DNA of 64,000 nucleotides from an uncultured Bacilli bacterium (GTDB lineage: Bacteria; Bacillota_I; Bacilli_A; RF39; UBA660), in the NCBI GenBank assembly GCA_934096985.1, contig CAKONC010000001.1, positions 186,001 through 250,000 of the forward strand, in the 5' to 3' direction. The notes under the pieces are model-generated. The model was not told the origin of the DNA, ran no database searches, and saw only the letters and a list, made by a program, of their open reading frames with translations. The position numbers and the translations under genes were made by a program. Of this stretch, positions 23,684 through 31,976 are shown piece by piece (the first letter of the stretch is position 1; each line of letters begins with the position of its first letter).

Positions 23684-24904
23684 ATGGTAAAAGATGTTAT
23701 AGAAAAAGATATAAAAATGTATTCAGATATTAATGCTGAGGTATTAAGAAAAGCAAAAACTTACTCAGAATATGTTTATCTTATGACTAATTATTTATCT
23801 ATGAAATATTCATTCAAAATAGAATTTAATGATAACTTGGAATATACTTTATTAAGAGAAAGTGAGTTATATTTGTCTTTGAAATGTTCAATTAGATATG
23901 GAAAAGATAGTTTTAAGGTATATCCTTATGAAGCCACAATAAAACAAAGATCAGATTACTATCATAATATTTTAAAGGAAATAGTTTCATACCATTATGA
24001 AACTGGGATAAGTTTTGAAGATGCAATTAGAGAATATGCTGCCTTATATAAAGAAGAAAATAAAAAAATTAAAGAAGATTTAAAAAAAAGAAAAATGCTT
24101 CCTTATTACGGAAATGCCCAATTTATGATTCAAAAAGCTGGATATACTTTAAGTTGTGCTAAAGATTTAGTTGGTGAAAATGTTCCAATGGAGGCTCTTT
24201 ATCAAATGAAAGCTTTTCTAGCAAAATATCCAGAAATTCCTGAACACTATCGAAATGTGTATCCATATTATAGTGATGAATTTAAAGATGATTATGATGA
24301 ATTTGAAAGAAATTATCTTACTATTTTAGAATTAGAAAAAATTTTGGAACCACTTGCAAAAAAACGCTGGAAGGAATTTTTAACAGATCCAAATAATTAT
24401 GATCCAGAACATTATGCATTTCTTGCTCATACTTTTACTGCTGGTAGTGTAAGCCCAGAAGAAATGCATAAAGCATGCGTATCACTTTTAACTAATAAGG
24501 TTCAAACATCTGGTGAGTTTGGTTTGTTATTTGGTGCGGATAATAATTTTGATGAATGTTGTTCTTGTGATGCTGGAAGCTGGGAAGTTACAAAAGAAGA
24601 ATTTATAGATAGAGATTTACTTAAAAATTGGCAGTATCCTTCGACTGGAGATTATGCAATTTTTTATGAAGAACCAGAGGTATCAAAACTTCTTACTCCA
24701 GAGCGTATTGAGCAAGAAGTATTAAATAATAATATGGCATGCTATTCAGAAATTGTTCTTTTAGGATCTCTTAAACCAGTAGGAGTATTTTATACTGATT
24801 GTTGTGAAAATGTTGAAATGGTAAAGATGTATGCAGAAAAGTGTGGACTTCCTTTAGTACATATTACAAAACAAACTGAAAGATCATGGTGGAAAAACTG
24901 TTAG
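23684..24904 (+). CDS. Unknown protein sharing a C-terminal domain with 893-4051
   Basis: 406 residues, no signal peptide or membrane segment, many Tyr and acidic residues. The N-terminal two thirds is helical (SDYYHNILKEIVSYHYETG, then IKEDLKKRKMLPYYGN). The C-terminal third has YAFLAHTFTAG, then KACVSLLTNKVQTSG, FGLLFGADNNFDECC, CYSEIVLLGSLKPVGVFYT and CGLPLVHIT. This order of motifs parallels the C-terminus of the 1052-residue protein at 893. Cys is frequent near residues 284-295 (DECCSCD). No family was recognised. Clear terminator downstream; own promoter, probably leaderless. Confidence 0.75.
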   Translation: MVKDVIEKDIKMYSDINAEVLRKAKTYSEYVYLMTNYLSMKYSFKIEFNDNLEYTLLRESELYLSLKCSIRYGKDSFKVYPYEATIKQRSDYYHNILKEIVSYHYETGISFEDAIREYAALYKEENKKIKEDLKKRKMLPYYGNAQFMIQKAGYTLSCAKDLVGENVPMEALYQMKAFLAKYPEIPEHYRNVYPYYSDEFKDDYDEFERNYLTILELEKILEPLAKKRWKEFLTDPNNYDPEHYAFLAHTFTAGSVSPEEMHKACVSLLTNKVQTSGEFGLLFGADNNFDECCSCDAGSWEVTKEEFIDRDLLKNWQYPSTGDYAIFYEEPEVSKLLTPERIEQEVLNNNMACYSEIVLLGSLKPVGVFYTDCCENVEMVKMYAEKCGLPLVHITKQTERSWWKNC

Positions 24905-24908
24905 AAAT

Positions 24909-24936
24909 AAATCGGCTTATAACCGATTTTTCTTTT
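24909..24936 (+). terminator. Terminator after the 23684 gene
   Basis: Perfect 7-bp stem AAATCGG/CCGATTT with a 7-nt loop and a following T-rich tail. Confidence 0.85.
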
Positions 24937-24943
24937 TAAATGC

Positions 24944-24972
24944 TTGTAATTAATGAAAAAATTTGATAATAT
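24944..24972 (+). promoter_or_regulatory. Promoter of rpsB-tsf
   Basis: TTGTAA (24944-24949) with TAATAT (24967-24972, 17-bp spacer) or GATAAT (24965-24970, 15-bp spacer). Confidence 0.55.
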
Positions 24973-25000
24973 AGTCTTGGCTTTAAAAGCAAATAAACAT

Positions 25001-25058
25001 TAATGTGGACTAAGATTTCGAGTGCTCGAAGAGGGTGAAATTTTAGGATGAAGCATTA
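25001..25058 (+). ncRNA. Structured leader of rpsB, probable autoregulatory site
   Basis: An outer helix TAATG/CATTA (25001-25005, 25054-25058) encloses a 10-bp helix: CTAAGATTTC (25010-25019) with GAAATTTTAG (25037-25046), one G-U pair. A smaller CGAG-TG-CTCG hairpin is at the tip. The element ends 16 bases before the AAGGAGGG site of rpsB. Ribosomal protein S2 is known to repress its own mRNA in several bacteria through leader structures. This hairpin is a good candidate for such a site. Confidence 0.65.
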
Positions 25059-25086
25059 AGGTGTAATAACGAAGGAGGGATATTTT

Positions 25087-26037
25087 ATGGCCGTTGTTTC
25101 TATGAGTTATTTATTAGAAGCAGGAGTTCATTTTGGACATCAAACTAAAAGATGGAATCCTAAAATGAAAGAGTACATTTTTAATTCAAGAGATGATATT
25201 TATATTATTGATCTTGAAAAAACACAAAAATTACTAGAAGAAGCTTATAGTGAAATTAAGACTATTGCTAGTAATGGTGGAAAGTTCTTATTTGTAGGAA
25301 CTAAAAAACAATCAGGAGAAGTTGCTGTAGAAGAAGCACTTAGAAGTAATTCTTACTATGTAACTGAAAGATGGCTTGGAGGAACTTTAACTAACTTCAG
25401 AACTATTAGAAGAAGAGTTAAAAGACTTGAAGACATTGAAAAAATGGAAAGTGATGGAACATTTGAAGCACTACCTAAAAAAGAAGTTATTAAGATTAAG
25501 AAAGAATATGACAAATTAAATACACTTTTATGTGGTATTAGAGAAATGACTAAACTTCCACAAGCACTTATTATTGTAGATCCTAGAAAAGAGTACAATG
25601 CAATTAAGGAAGCAAGAAAACTTCATATTCCAGTATTTGGTGTTGTTGATACTAATGGAGATCCTGATTTAGTTGATTATGTAATTCCAGGAAATGATGA
25701 TGCTGTAAGAAGTATTAAAGTTCTTTTAGGTGTACTTACTAATGCTATTTGTGAAGCAAATAACTTAGAAGTAGTTGATTATGTTACTGAAGAAGACAAA
25801 AATAAGAAAAATGCTTCAATGGAAGAATTAATTGCTGATGAAGTAATTGATGAAAAAGTTAAAGAAGGTAAAGAAAGTGATGTTTATCTAATTAACGATA
25901 TTGTTGAAGATGAAGAAGAAAAAAATGATGATTTAAGTTCTAAAACACTTGCTGAACTTAAAACTATAGCTAAAGAAAAAGGTGTTAAAGGATATTCTTC
26001 AATGAAAAAAGAAGAATTAATAAATGCTTTAAACTAA
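25087..26037 (+). CDS. rpsB: 30S ribosomal protein S2 with SAP/Rho-N-like C-terminal extension
   Basis: 316 residues. The S2 core is complete: LLEAGVHFGHQTKRWNPKMK, YIFNSRDDIYIIDLEKT, ERWLGGTLTNFRTIR, PVFGVVDTNGDPDLVDYVIP, and the end of the core near residue 235. It then has an acidic linker (EDEEEKNDD) and a helix-extended-loop-helix tail: LSSKTLAELKTIAKEKGVKG followed by YSSMKKEELINAL (about 281-316), the pattern of SAP or Rho-N domains. Typical S2 proteins are 230-260 residues. It is the first gene of rpsB-tsf, with AAGGAGGG upstream. Confidence 0.96.
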   Translation: MAVVSMSYLLEAGVHFGHQTKRWNPKMKEYIFNSRDDIYIIDLEKTQKLLEEAYSEIKTIASNGGKFLFVGTKKQSGEVAVEEALRSNSYYVTERWLGGTLTNFRTIRRRVKRLEDIEKMESDGTFEALPKKEVIKIKKEYDKLNTLLCGIREMTKLPQALIIVDPRKEYNAIKEARKLHIPVFGVVDTNGDPDLVDYVIPGNDDAVRSIKVLLGVLTNAICEANNLEVVDYVTEEDKNKKNASMEELIADEVIDEKVKEGKESDVYLINDIVEDEEEKNDDLSSKTLAELKTIAKEKGVKGYSSMKKEELINALN

Positions 26038-26047
26038 GGAGGATATA

Positions 26048-26920
26048 ATGGAAATTACTGCTAGTTTAGTAAAAGAATTAAGAGAAATTACTGGTGCAGG
26101 AATGATGGATTGCAAAAAAGCTCTATCTGAATGTGATGGTGATAAAGATAAAGCAATTAATTATTTAAGAGAGAAAGGCATTGCAAAATCTGCTAAAAAA
26201 GAAGGTAGAATTGCTGCTGAAGGTTTATCAAATATTTACGTTGATGGTAATAATGCTGTTATTATTGAAGTAAATAGTGAGACTGACTTTGTAAGCAATA
26301 ATACTGAATTTAAAGAATTTGTTGATGCTTTAGGAAAAACAATTCTTGAAGGTAATGCATCTACTTTAGAGGAAGCAAAAAATTTACCTTATGCTGGAGA
26401 AACATTAAATGATTTAATTGTTGCTAAAACAGCTAAAATTGGTGAAAAATTATCATTAAGAAGATTTGAAAAAATTACTAAAACTGATGATGAACATTTT
26501 GGTGCATATATTCACATGGGTGGTAGAATATCAGTTCTTACTGTAGTAAAAGGTGCAAGTGAAGAAGTTGCTAAAGAAGTTGCAATGCAAGCTGCTGCAA
26601 TGAAACCTTTATATTTATTTCCAAATGAAGTACCTGCAGATGTTCTTGATGCTGAAAAAGAAGTTCAAAGAAACATTGCTATTAATGAAGGTAAACCTGC
26701 AGATATAGCTGAAAAAATGGTTGAAGGAAGAATTAAAAAATATTACAAAGAAATTTGCTTATCTGAACAACCATTTATTAAAAATGGGGATATTTCAGTA
26801 AAAGATTATGTAACTAACAATGGTGGAGAGCTTGTTTCTATGGTTCGTTATGAAGTTGGTGAAGGCTTAGAAAAAAGAAATGATAACTTTGCTGAAGAAG
26901 TAATGAATCAAATTAAATAA
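26048..26920 (+). CDS. tsf: Elongation factor Ts
   Basis: 290 residues. Nucleotide exchange factor of EF-Tu. The N-terminal UBA-like domain and TDF motif are present: LREITGAGMMDCKKALSECD, YLREKGIAKSAKKEGR, EVNSETDFVSNN, and MQAAAMKPLYLFPNEVPADV. It starts 10 nt after rpsB, with AAGGAGG, and ends at a strong terminator, the usual rpsB-tsf operon. Normal length. Confidence 0.98.
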   Translation: MEITASLVKELREITGAGMMDCKKALSECDGDKDKAINYLREKGIAKSAKKEGRIAAEGLSNIYVDGNNAVIIEVNSETDFVSNNTEFKEFVDALGKTILEGNASTLEEAKNLPYAGETLNDLIVAKTAKIGEKLSLRRFEKITKTDDEHFGAYIHMGGRISVLTVVKGASEEVAKEVAMQAAAMKPLYLFPNEVPADVLDAEKEVQRNIAINEGKPADIAEKMVEGRIKKYYKEICLSEQPFIKNGDISVKDYVTNNGGELVSMVRYEVGEGLEKRNDNFAEEVMNQIK

Positions 26921-26929
26921 TAAAGATTT

Positions 26930-26958
26930 ACTCGGTTATAAAAACCGAGTTTTTTTTT
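26930..26958 (+). terminator. Terminator of rpsB-tsf
   Basis: Perfect 8-bp stem ACTCGGTT/AACCGAGT, 5-nt loop, eight T. Confidence 0.93.
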
Positions 26959-26999
26959 ATAAATTATGATATAATTTTTTATAGTAGGTAGGTTGTAGT

Positions 27000-28937
27000 A
27001 TGAAAAAATTTATAAATTTTATTATGTTTTTGTCACTTTTTATTATTCCAAAAGTTAACGCAACGGATTATATTTTAAATGCTTATGATATTAACATTGT
27101 TGTAAATGAAAATAATACATTTAATATAACAGAAAAAATTGGTGCATATTTTTTTACTCCTAAACATGGAATATATCGAAAAATACCTATAAAAAATGAG
27201 GTAACTAGGTTAGATGGTACAAAATCAAGAAATATAGCTAAAATTAGTAATATATATGTTAGTGATAAATCAAGTTTATCTACAGAAAATGGCTATAAAG
27301 TAATCAAAATTGGTGATGAAAATAGTACATTAACTGGTCAAAAAATATATGAAATTAGCTATTTATATAATTTGGGTAAAGACAAATCGAAAAAATATGA
27401 TGAATTATATTTTAATTTAATAGGCGCTGAATGGGATACTACGATAAATGGCATTACTTTTACTATTACAATGCCAAAAGAATTTGATAAATCTAAAATT
27501 GGCTTTTCTAGTGGAGCAATTGGTTCTACCGATTCATCTAGCATTGAATATAATGTTGACGGAAATGTTATTAGAGGGGAATATATAGGTACTCTTCATG
27601 AAAATGAAGCATTAACTATAAGACTTGAATTACCCGAGGGTTATTTTACAAATACTGAAAATATTACTTCAAAGTGGTTTATACTTATGTTTGCTATTCC
27701 CATTATAGGAGCAATGATAGCATTTGCTTTGTGGTATAAATATGGCAAAGATGATAAAGTGATAGAAACAGTTGAATTTTATCCACCTGAAAAATATAAT
27801 AGTTTAGAGGTTGGATTTCTTTATAAAGGTCGAGCAGACAATATAGATGCTATTTCTTTATTAATATATTTGGCAAATAAAGGATATATTAAGATATCTG
27901 AAGTTGAAGATAAATCATTTTTTTCTAAAGACGATAATTTTGTAATAACAAAATTAAAAGATTATGATGGTAGTAATAAAAATGAAAAACTTTTCTTAAA
28001 AGGACTTTTTAAAAAAGGTAAAAATGTTGATTACGCAGAAGTAAAACGAATTATGGATAATTCTAAAAATGAAGGCAAAAAAATAAACTATTTTGAAGCG
28101 CTAAAGTTAGCTGGTGATAAAGAAGCAATGTCTGTAACAAAAAAGGAATTATACAATAATTTTTATGTTACATTAAATGAAATTTTAACTAATATGAATA
28201 GTAAAGAAAATAAAAAGCTTATTTTTAGACAAAACTCATGGACTCGGTATGCAATTATAATTTTATTTATTTTTATTTCTTTTATAACTTTATTTGCAGT
28301 TCCAACATTAAGCTATGGTGATATAAGTGATTTTTGGACTATATTTGGAATATTTTTATTATATTTACCATTTTATACAGTGGGAATATTTGTTCCAATG
28401 AAACTTTTTGTAAAATTTTTAATGTTGGGTTTTGTTTTTATTCATTCATTTGCCTTTACATATCAAACGACTTTTTTTATAGTAATAATGAATGATTTTT
28501 TACTTATGGTAGGTGCTTTATGTAGCATTTTATCAATTGTATTGATGATAATTTTTCTTAAAATTTTACCGAAAAGAAATGAATATGGAAATGAAATGTT
28601 AGGAAAAATACGAGGATTAAAAAATTTCTTAAATGTCTCTGAAAAAGGAGAACTTGAATCATTAGTAATGAAAGATCCAGAGTATTTTTATGAAATCTTA
28701 CCTTTTACTTATGTTTTGGGAGTTTCAGATAAGTGGATTAAAAAGTTTGAATCTATATCAATGAAAGCACCAAATTGGTATGATGGGTATTCCTCATTCG
28801 ATATGCATTCTTTTGGAAGTTTTATTTCTTCGACAATGACTTCAGCTTCAAGTGCAATGTCTTCTGGTTCAAGTGGCTCATCTGGTGGTGGTTCTTCTGG
28901 CGGAGGCTCTGGTGGCGGAGGTGGAGGTTCTTGGTAA
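27000..28937 (+). CDS. DUF2207 family predicted membrane protein
   Basis: 645 residues. A signal peptide (1-21, ending VNA) precedes an extracytoplasmic domain with the DUF2207 pattern (YDINIVVNENNTFNITEKIG, then HGIYRKIPI). A membrane helix at about 225-247 leads to a cytoplasmic region with EVGFLYKGRADNIDAISLLI. Three more membrane segments follow at about 415-520, and a Gly/Ser-rich tail ends in GGGGGGSW, as is typical for this family. Function is unknown; members are found widely in Firmicutes. It has its own terminator and no obvious partner. Confidence 0.85.
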   Translation: MKKFINFIMFLSLFIIPKVNATDYILNAYDINIVVNENNTFNITEKIGAYFFTPKHGIYRKIPIKNEVTRLDGTKSRNIAKISNIYVSDKSSLSTENGYKVIKIGDENSTLTGQKIYEISYLYNLGKDKSKKYDELYFNLIGAEWDTTINGITFTITMPKEFDKSKIGFSSGAIGSTDSSSIEYNVDGNVIRGEYIGTLHENEALTIRLELPEGYFTNTENITSKWFILMFAIPIIGAMIAFALWYKYGKDDKVIETVEFYPPEKYNSLEVGFLYKGRADNIDAISLLIYLANKGYIKISEVEDKSFFSKDDNFVITKLKDYDGSNKNEKLFLKGLFKKGKNVDYAEVKRIMDNSKNEGKKINYFEALKLAGDKEAMSVTKKELYNNFYVTLNEILTNMNSKENKKLIFRQNSWTRYAIIILFIFISFITLFAVPTLSYGDISDFWTIFGIFLLYLPFYTVGIFVPMKLFVKFLMLGFVFIHSFAFTYQTTFFIVIMNDFLLMVGALCSILSIVLMIIFLKILPKRNEYGNEMLGKIRGLKNFLNVSEKGELESLVMKDPEYFYEILPFTYVLGVSDKWIKKFESISMKAPNWYDGYSSFDMHSFGSFISSTMTSASSAMSSGSSGSSGGGSSGGGSGGGGGGSW

Positions 28938-28943
28938 AAATTT

Positions 28944-28968
28944 GATGATTTTATATCATCATTTTTTT
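28944..28968 (+). terminator. Terminator after the DUF2207 gene
   Basis: Stem GATGAT/ATCATC (5-nt loop) and a T tract. Confidence 0.8.
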
Positions 28969-29021
28969 GTTTAATTTTGAATATATAGATTTTTTTATCA
29001 AAATTTGATATTATATGTATA

Positions 29022-29639
29022 GTGATAATTATGAATAAGAAGAAAAAATTTTTTAAAAGTAAAACTCAAATGATTATATATATAATAATATTCTGTATTT
29101 TTATAGCATTATTTATATATTTTGGCTCATTTGAAAAATCTGCAAATAATGTTAGTGACAGTGATAAATTTATAAATGAATATAAAGAAATTACAACTGA
29201 TAATGTATTTCTTTATTTAAATGCTCAAGATACTTTAAATTATATAAAAAATGATAATGTACTTATTTTATTTGGCTATAAAAATAATTCTTATGTTGGA
29301 TATTATGCAAATATTTTAAATGAAGTAGCAAAAGAACTTGGCATAAAAAAGATATATTATTATGATATGACTGAAGATCGTAAATATAAAAATGGTAGTT
29401 ATGAAAGCATTGTAAATTACTTAAAAGATTATGTTATATCTTTAGACGATGGTAGTCAAAATATTTATGCTCCAACATTTTTAATTAAAAGAGCGGGTGT
29501 TATTAGACTTTTTGATGATGAAGATGCTTTTGTTCATGGTTATAACAGTGCAGAAGAATACTTTGATAACTATCGTACAAATTTAAAGAAAATTACTTTA
29601 AAAAAAGCATTGGAGGATTTTATAAATTATGAAAAGTAA
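29022..29639 (+). CDS. Membrane-anchored thioredoxin-like protein lacking CxxC
   Basis: 205 residues from the GTG at 29022, or 202 from the ATG at 29031; neither has a strong Shine-Dalgarno. The start is a basic segment (KKKKFFKSK) and one membrane helix (about 15-35). The rest looks like a thioredoxin fold: VLILFGYKNNSYVGYYANIL stands where CxxC should be, and YAPTFLIKRAG carries the cis-Pro. The expected cysteines are replaced by Tyr/Lys/Asn/Ser, so the protein should not be a redox enzyme. It overlaps the next gene and leads an operon ending in a CxxC-containing relative. A TATTAT (29009-29014) lies 7 bases before the GTG. Confidence 0.75.
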   Translation: MIIMNKKKKFFKSKTQMIIYIIIFCIFIALFIYFGSFEKSANNVSDSDKFINEYKEITTDNVFLYLNAQDTLNYIKNDNVLILFGYKNNSYVGYYANILNEVAKELGIKKIYYYDMTEDRKYKNGSYESIVNYLKDYVISLDDGSQNIYAPTFLIKRAGVIRLFDDEDAFVHGYNSAEEYFDNYRTNLKKITLKKALEDFINYEK

Positions 29640-30360
29640 TCAAATTAAAGTATATATTTTTATAATAATTATTTTCATTTTTATCTTTGGTGGGTTCTAT
29701 TTAATGAAACAAAGTGAACATTTAAAAAATGAGGTTAATCAAACTGTTACGGAAGTTAAATCTACGGATATAAGAACAGATCCTACAAAAGAATATATTT
29801 ATTATACAAATGTTAATGTTGTTGAGGGTGAGCTTGATATTGAATATAAAGATATTAATATAAATTTCGAAGATAAAGAGGGCATTCAAAATATCTTAAA
29901 TAAAGAAAATGAAGAAATGAGTAAAACACTTGTTTATGATGAAACAAATGAAAAAGCTAATTATAATCATTTAATAAGTGCAAAATTTGCAAAATATGAT
30001 ATTATTTATTACTCAGATTACATTTCAATAATTGAAAATAAATTTAGTTTTAATTACGAAACAATTATTTCCTATTTAGGAAGTAGTACTTATGTATTTG
30101 ATAAAAAAACAGGTAAGCTTTATAATAATGATGAACTTTTAAGTAAATTTAATGTAAGCAAAGACGATATTAAAACAAAATTAACAACATACTTAAATGA
30201 TCAAAATTTAATAAATAAAGAAAATCCTATTAAGGTTGAAGAAACTATAAATAATATTTCAAATTATGAACTTTATGTTGATAAACTTGGAAGACTAGTT
30301 ATAACAATACTTGTAAAAGCAGAACAAAATGATTATAATGATGTTATAGTTCTTAGTTAG
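29629..30360 (+). CDS. Membrane-anchored extracytoplasmic protein, unknown
   Basis: 243 residues: one N-terminal membrane helix (about 8-26) and an extracytoplasmic domain. The domain has two alpha/beta sections (about 55-150 and 150-240) like DUF3298/RsiV-type proteins, with YLGSSTYVFDKKTGKLYNND and a YELYVDKLGRLVITILV end. The resemblance is loose. The ATG at 29629 has GGAGG and overlaps the previous gene by 11 nt. It is followed by frr after 12 nt. Confidence 0.65.
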   Translation: MKSNQIKVYIFIIIIFIFIFGGFYLMKQSEHLKNEVNQTVTEVKSTDIRTDPTKEYIYYTNVNVVEGELDIEYKDININFEDKEGIQNILNKENEEMSKTLVYDETNEKANYNHLISAKFAKYDIIYYSDYISIIENKFSFNYETIISYLGSSTYVFDKKTGKLYNNDELLSKFNVSKDDIKTKLTTYLNDQNLINKENPIKVEETINNISNYELYVDKLGRLVITILVKAEQNDYNDVIVLS

Positions 30361-30372
30361 AAAGGAAAATAT

Positions 30373-30900
30373 ATGGACACAGAAAATAAAATGAAAAATG
30401 CTTTAGAAAATGTTAAAAATAGACTTTTAAACATTAGAGCAGGAAGAGCAAACCCAGCACTTTTAAATGGTATAATGGTTTCTTATTATGGAAGTATGAC
30501 TCCAATACAAAGTATAGCTAATATAATGGCTCCTGAAGCAAGACAGCTATTAATTAAGCCATTTGATAGAAATGCTATAAAAGATATTGAAAAAGCAATT
30601 AACGAAGCAAATATAGGAATTAATCCTACAAACAATGGAGAAATGGTTATTTTAACTATTCCTGAACTTACTCAAGATAGAAGAAAAGAGTATGTTAAAA
30701 TGGCTAAAAATATTGGCGAAGAAGGAAAAGTTGCTTTAAGAAATATAAGACAAGATGCTAAAGATGAAATAACAAAGACAAAATATCCCGAAGATGAAGA
30801 AAAACTTTATTTAGAAGATCTTCAAGAACTTGTAGAAAAATATAATAAATTAATTGATGAGGAAATTAAGAATAAAGAAAGTGAGTTAATGCAAATTTAA
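30373..30900 (+). CDS. frr: Ribosome recycling factor
   Basis: 175 residues, close to the usual 185. Splits post-termination ribosomes with EF-G. Signatures: LLNIRAGRANPALLNGIMVS, YYGSMTPIQSIANI, KAINEANIGINPTNNGEM, LTQDRRKEYVKMAK and NIRQDAKDEI. AAGGAAAATATATG precedes the start. pyrH, its usual neighbour after tsf, is not here; anchored proteins of unknown function are instead. Its TAA overlaps the ATG of the next gene (TAATG). Confidence 0.97.
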   Translation: MDTENKMKNALENVKNRLLNIRAGRANPALLNGIMVSYYGSMTPIQSIANIMAPEARQLLIKPFDRNAIKDIEKAINEANIGINPTNNGEMVILTIPELTQDRRKEYVKMAKNIGEEGKVALRNIRQDAKDEITKTKYPEDEEKLYLEDLQELVEKYNKLIDEEIKNKESELMQI

Positions 30901-31424
30901 TGAATAGGCTTTCTAAAATACTTTTGTTTATTGTTGTAATTCTTGTCACTATTATATTTATTTTATCATTTATTATGATTAAAAAGGGTAATGATAAGTA
31001 TGATACTTCATTTATGAATGAAATAACTATAAAGGAAGCTTTAGAAATATTCAAAAGTGATAATTATCATGTAATATATGTAGGCAGAAGTTCTTGTACT
31101 GTTTGTGAAAAAATGTTACCATATTTTAAAAATGCTAGTCAAAAACTCAATTATGTAACTCAATATATTGATATTACTAAAGTTGATCGTTCTTCCTCTG
31201 AATGGAAGGAATTTATAAGTCTTCTTACAATGAAGTCAACACAAACATTAAATGAAACCGATGATGGTGGCACGCTTACAGAAACTTATGGCTATTTCTT
31301 AGATAATTATGGTTTTACACCAACAATTATTGTTTCTAAATCAAATAAACAAGAAGCAGGATTTATTGGATATAAAGATGAAGAAGAACTAATTAAATTC
31401 TTAAAATCAAAAGGTATAGATTAA
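30900..31424 (+). CDS. Membrane-anchored thioredoxin-like protein with CxxC
   Basis: 174 residues with one N-terminal membrane helix (about 7-27) and a thioredoxin-like domain. VIYVGRSSCTVCEKMLPYFK gives a CTVC active site (near residues 65-68). FTPTIIVSKS supplies the cis-Pro. The domain faces the outside. It could reduce or oxidise secreted proteins, or be like bacteriocin-transport accessory proteins. Starts on the last base of the frr stop. It is the only one of the three thioredoxin-like proteins here with cysteines in the active-site position. Confidence 0.8.
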   Translation: MNRLSKILLFIVVILVTIIFILSFIMIKKGNDKYDTSFMNEITIKEALEIFKSDNYHVIYVGRSSCTVCEKMLPYFKNASQKLNYVTQYIDITKVDRSSSEWKEFISLLTMKSTQTLNETDDGGTLTETYGYFLDNYGFTPTIIVSKSNKQEAGFIGYKDEEELIKFLKSKGID

Positions 31425-31439
31425 TCTATATCTTTTTTT
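31413..31439 (+). terminator. Terminator of the frr operon
   Basis: Stem GGTATAGAT/ATCTATATC around a 2-nt loop, then a T run. It overlaps the end of the coding region. Confidence 0.75.
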
Positions 31440-31443
31440 AATT

Positions 31444-31465
31444 AAAAAAAGGACTTATTAGTCCT
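31444..31465 (-). terminator. Terminator after trmL (minus strand)
   Basis: On the minus strand, stem AGGACT.../AGTCC with loop AATA, then seven T. It overlaps the trmL stop codon. Confidence 0.7.
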
Positions 31466-31973
31466 CGGATTCTTCGATAAAATTTTTACTTTTATGTGGT
31501 TCATCACTTAGTAAGTTTGGATATCCTTGTTGCCTTAATGCTTCATAGGTCATAATTGCTACAGTATTAGATAGGTTTAAAGCTCGTACATTGTCAGTCA
31601 TTGGTATTCTTATGCAATTTTCAATATGTGGTTTTAAGTATTTAGGAGGAATACCTGTTGATTCTTTACCAAATACAAAATATATATTTTCTGATGGGTC
31701 AGAATAATCAAATTTATCTTGTGATTTATGACCATATCTAGTTAGGTAATAAAATGTACCTTTATTTTTTTCATAAAATTCTTCAATATTTTCATAAATA
31801 TAATATTTACATTTATCTATATAATTAACGCCAGATCTTTTTATATGAACATCATCTAAGATGAAACCAAAAGGTTTAATTAAATGTAAAGTGGAGTTTG
31901 TAGCAACACAGGTACGCATAATATTACCTGTATTTTGAGGTATTTCTGGCTCAAATAATACAATATTTATCAT
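31458..31973 (-). CDS. trmL: tRNA (cytidine/uridine-2'-O-)-methyltransferase TrmL
   Basis: 171 residues, a SPOUT-class methyltransferase for the ribose of wobble position 34 in tRNA-Leu. Motifs: NIVLFEPEIPQNTGNIMRTC at the start, LTRYGHKSQ, YFVFGKESTGIP, and the knot IPMTDNVRALNLSNTVAIM. It follows the thioredoxin-like gene by 3 nt on the minus strand. Length is normal. Strain-specific substrates may differ. Confidence 0.95.
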   Translation of the reverse strand: MINIVLFEPEIPQNTGNIMRTCVATNSTLHLIKPFGFILDDVHIKRSGVNYIDKCKYYIYENIEEFYEKNKGTFYYLTRYGHKSQDKFDYSDPSENIYFVFGKESTGIPPKYLKPHIENCIRIPMTDNVRALNLSNTVAIMTYEALRQQGYPNLLSDEPHKSKNFIEESED

Positions 31974-31976
31974 TTT

